Source: Candidatus Omnitrophota bacterium (GTDB lineage Bacteria > Omnitrophota > Gorgyraeia > 2-02-FULL-51-18). From it: a stretch of DNA of 8,608 nucleotides. Below, piece by piece: positions 6,531-8,608 of the stretch. The notes beneath the pieces are model-generated. The model saw nothing but the letters and a program-made list of their open reading frames with translations. It did no database searches and had not been told where the DNA came from. The translations under genes and the position numbers were made by a program. Where the stretch lies: NCBI GenBank assembly GCA_016196505.1, contig JACPXO010000148.1, positions 1 through 8,608 of the forward strand, in the 5' to 3' direction. The first letter of the stretch is position 1. Each line of letters begins with the position of its first letter.

Positions 6531-8329
6531 TGGCCCGCCAAACCCACTTGAGAGGCGGCGCCGACAGCGGAAGGCAGCGGCTGTTTGTAGGCCCGTTTTT
6601 TAGCCGCGGTCCCTGACTTTTTTGCCGAACCCGACACCACTTCCGGAGGGATCACATTTTGCGAGATCTGCCAATAGGCCAGAATCCCGGCGGCGACGCG
6701 TGAAAATACAGGGGCCGCCACCTCGCCTCCGTAGTAAACCGGATGGGGCTGGTCCACGCTGACCACGATCGACACTTTCGGCTCGTCATAGGGCACAAAG
6801 CCGATGAAAGACGCCACAAAATGATCGTGAGAATAAGTGCCATTGGGCAGGATTTTTTGGGCGGTGCCGGTTTTGCCGGCGGCTTTGAATCCCGGCACGA
6901 CGGCCTTTTTGCCCGTGCCGCGGCTCACGACCCCCTCAAGCACCGACCGCGCCTGAAGCGCGGCTTCCCGGGATATCACCCGGCGAATGGGTTCCGGGTT
7001 AAAACTCTTCACAACTCTTCCTTCAAAATCATCGATGTGGGTGATGACCCTCGGCCTCATCTCGAGACCGTCGTTGGCGATCGCCGACACCGCCGTGGCC
7101 AGTTGGATCGGGGTCACCGCGATACCCTGTCCGATCGGAATATTGATAATGGAACTCCGCGACCATACCCGCGGGTGCGGCACGAGGCCGTTCACTTCTC
7201 CGGCCAGGCCTATTCCCGTCCTTTCTCCAAATCCAAAAAGACGGATCGTCTTGTAAAGCCGGTCGGCGCCAAGCCGCATGGCTCCCTTCACGGTCCCGAT
7301 GTTGCTTGATTTTTCGATGATCTCCCGGAAAGACATGACGCCATGGCCGCGGTGGTCGTGGAGCACCTTGCCCGCCACGGCCCAGGAGCCGTGTTCGCAG
7401 TCAAACTTCTGGTCAAGGCCGAACACTTTGTTTTCAAGAATAGAGGACAGCGTGAACGTTTTAAAAACCGACCCGGGCTCAAAAAGATCCGTGATCGCAC
7501 GGTTTCGGCGAAATTCCACGCGCGTGCGTTTAGCATGGTTGAGATCGTATAAAGGATAAGTCGCCATCGCCAGCACGTCCCCGCTTTTCGGGTCCATGAC
7601 CACCACGGACCCTCCGAGGGCGTTGTGCTTTTTACAGATGACTGATAATTCTTTTTCGGCGATGGATTGGATCACCTCGTCGATGGTCAGATGCACATTG
7701 TGCCCATCGAGAGGAGCAACCATCTCGATCTCTTTGGAGATCAACTCTCTCCGCTTGGCGTCCTTCTGAGCCAGCCGCCACCCGGACACCCCTTTCAGAA
7801 AACTGTTGTAATTCAGCTCGACGCCTTCGATCCCCTCGTTATCAATGTCCGTGAACCCGATTAGGTGGCAGGCGGTTTCCGCTTTCGGATAAACACGGAG
7901 CGATTCTTTGACGAAAACCAGTTCCTTGATCTTCAGGCGCTGGATCGCCGCGCTTTGCGCGGGGGAGATTTTCCTGGCGATCCACACGAATTTCTTGTCG
8001 CGGCTCAACCGCTCGTAGATCATTTCGCGGTTCAAACCGAGGATGCGGCTCAAGGCATCGGCGACCGGGCCTTTATTTTTGATATCGCGCGATACGGCGT
8101 ACAACGAGTCCAGCCGGATGTCCAGCGCAAGCTCGCGGCCTTTGCGGTCCAGGATCCGGCCGCGGGCCGGAGGCATGACGATCGTGTCCCGGGACTGGTT
8201 CTCGGAGATGGAGAGGTACTTGGAGGATTGGAAGATCTGGATAAAACCTAAGCGGAATAAGAGACAAACCAGCGCGAGGATGAAAAAGGAAAAAACAAAG
8301 AATAAACGCGTTTTCGAAATCTTGGCCAT
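6527..8329 (-). CDS. ftsI: FtsI (PBP3-type), septal class B peptidoglycan transpeptidase
   Basis: This is the monofunctional penicillin-binding protein that cross-links septal peptidoglycan; it is anchored in the inner membrane with its catalytic domain in the periplasm. It has 600 residues. A short basic cytoplasmic N-terminus precedes one membrane segment (about 9-30). The pedestal domain contains PARGRILDRKG (54-64) and YPKAETACHLIGF (147-159). The transpeptidase domain carries all three active-site motifs: SVFK (nucleophile S287, K290) within FEPGSVFK, SSN (341-343), and KTGTAQ (486-491). After the domain ends near residue 555 there is a 45-residue tail rich in Lys, Ala, Ser and Gly with no PASTA repeat. 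The ATG at 8329 gives a normal signal anchor but has no clear Shine-Dalgarno; a small inverted repeat lies just upstream. Location before murE and next to ftsW supports FtsI over the elongation enzyme PBP2. Confidence 0.95.
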   Translation of the reverse strand: MAKISKTRLFFVFSFFILALVCLLFRLGFIQIFQSSKYLSISENQSRDTIVMPPARGRILDRKGRELALDIRLDSLYAVSRDIKNKGPVADALSRILGLNREMIYERLSRDKKFVWIARKISPAQSAAIQRLKIKELVFVKESLRVYPKAETACHLIGFTDIDNEGIEGVELNYNSFLKGVSGWRLAQKDAKRRELISKEIEMVAPLDGHNVHLTIDEVIQSIAEKELSVICKKHNALGGSVVVMDPKSGDVLAMATYPLYDLNHAKRTRVEFRRNRAITDLFEPGSVFKTFTLSSILENKVFGLDQKFDCEHGSWAVAGKVLHDHRGHGVMSFREIIEKSSNIGTVKGAMRLGADRLYKTIRLFGFGERTGIGLAGEVNGLVPHPRVWSRSSIINIPIGQGIAVTPIQLATAVSAIANDGLEMRPRVITHIDDFEGRVVKSFNPEPIRRVISREAALQARSVLEGVVSRGTGKKAVVPGFKAAGKTGTAQKILPNGTYSHDHFVASFIGFVPYDEPKVSIVVSVDQPHPVYYGGEVAAPVFSRVAAGILAYWQISQNVIPPEVVSGSAKKSGTAAKKRAYKQPLPSAVGAASQVGLAGQ

Positions 8330-8334
8330 TTCAC

Positions 8335-8350
8335 GGCACCCATGGGCGCC
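8335..8350 (-). repeat. Inverted repeat (6 bp stem, CATG loop) just upstream of ftsI
   Basis: The minus strand reads GGCGCC-CATG-GGTGCC. In RNA this can fold as a six-pair stem, including one G-U pair, with a four-base loop. It ends 5 nt before the ftsI ATG, where a Shine-Dalgarno would normally lie. No T-run follows, so it is not a standard intrinsic terminator. A role in limiting ftsI translation is possible but is inference; short GC-rich palindromes also arise by chance. Confidence 0.4.
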
Positions 8351-8377
8351 AATCGTTACCTGCCGCTTCCGGAAAAA

Positions 8378-8608
8378 TTAACGGGACTGCGATTCCTTGG
8401 CTTCGGCTTGAGCGGTTCCTACAAAAAAACGGCTGAAAAAAAACGGTCGCGCCATCGACGGCTGAGCCAAGGCCCGATCCTTAGCCGCCGGGTTGCCTGA
8501 GATCACCAAGGTCTGCCACTGTTTCGGAGACTCAAGCAAGATGCGCTGCGCCTCGAGTTTTCTTTCCAAAGTGCTGGGCGCTTTCAGTTGATTGACATTG
8601 TACTTTAA
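8378..8608 (-). CDS. C-terminal part of a probable FtsL-type divisome protein (5' end outside window)
   Basis: An open frame runs from the window edge to a TAA at 8378, giving 76 residues that begin LKYNVNQLKAPSTLERKL. The stretch QLKAPSTLERKLEAQRILLESPKQWQTLV resembles in style the end of FtsL-like proteins, where a coiled coil runs into a short 'LxxPxxLExxA...GL..P' segment. The position directly before ftsI is where ftsL normally sits in dcw clusters. The membrane segment and coiled coil that would settle the matter lie outside the window. The last 45 residues include an unusual aromatic patch (PFFFSRFF, 55-62) and an Ala/Glu/Lys/Ser/Gln-rich end, and are not typical of FtsL. A lineage-specific protein is the alternative. 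There is a 48 nt gap to ftsI. No gene symbol is given because sequence evidence alone is weak. Confidence 0.5.
   Translation of the reverse strand, partial: LKYNVNQLKAPSTLERKLEAQRILLESPKQWQTLVISGNPAAKDRALAQPSMARPFFFSRFFVGTAQAEAKESQSR

Noticed and set aside
8335..8350. The inverted repeat before ftsI considered as a transcription terminator
   Set aside because: The stem is short and no T-run follows on the minus strand; termination here would also cut the cluster upstream of its essential genes.
1..8608. Search for an accessory system, mobile element, CRISPR array, tRNA or riboswitch
   Set aside because: Nearly all of the window is covered by contiguous core dcw genes with tight junctions. 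There is no direct repeat array, transposase, integrase or room for an RNA gene.

Overview
The window is a nearly gap-free stretch of a bacterial division and cell wall (dcw) cluster, with every gene on the minus strand. Read in the direction of transcription (high to low coordinates) the order is: C-terminal end of a probable ftsL-type gene, ftsI, murE, murF, mraY, murD, ftsW, and the first 50 codons of murG. This is the classical dcw order. All six internal genes are full length with intact catalytic motifs. I see no mobile element, CRISPR array, RNA gene or accessory system.

The products form one pathway. MurE and MurF add the third amino acid and D-Ala-D-Ala to the UDP-MurNAc peptide, and MurD adds D-Glu before them. 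MraY moves the finished phospho-MurNAc-pentapeptide onto the undecaprenyl carrier (lipid I), and MurG adds GlcNAc (lipid II). FtsW polymerises lipid II at the septum and FtsI cross-links the strands, with FtsL-type proteins holding the FtsW/FtsI pair in the divisome. The MurE specificity motif reads DNPR, which predicts meso-diaminopimelate peptidoglycan.

Junctions are very tight: ftsL-like/ftsI 48 nt gap, ftsI/murE ATGA overlap, murE/murF 11 bp overlap with a GTG start, murF/mraY 28 bp overlap, mraY/murD 4 nt gap, murD/ftsW GTGA overlap with a GTG start, ftsW/murG 16 nt gap. This implies one polycistronic message and translational coupling. I find no internal promoter or terminator. The longest non-coding stretch is the 48 nt before ftsI, which holds a small inverted repeat.

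The source is a bacterium with DAP-type peptidoglycan, a moderately GC-rich genome by eye and the standard genetic code. The protein style (MurD with NHLDRH, MraY with a slightly long loop before PTMGG, a divergent FtsL-like partner) loosely suggests an uncultured Gram-negative lineage such as Omnitrophota or another PVC-related group. That placement is a weak inference. The window looks like conserved core genome; the findings below are details and I do not claim a new system.
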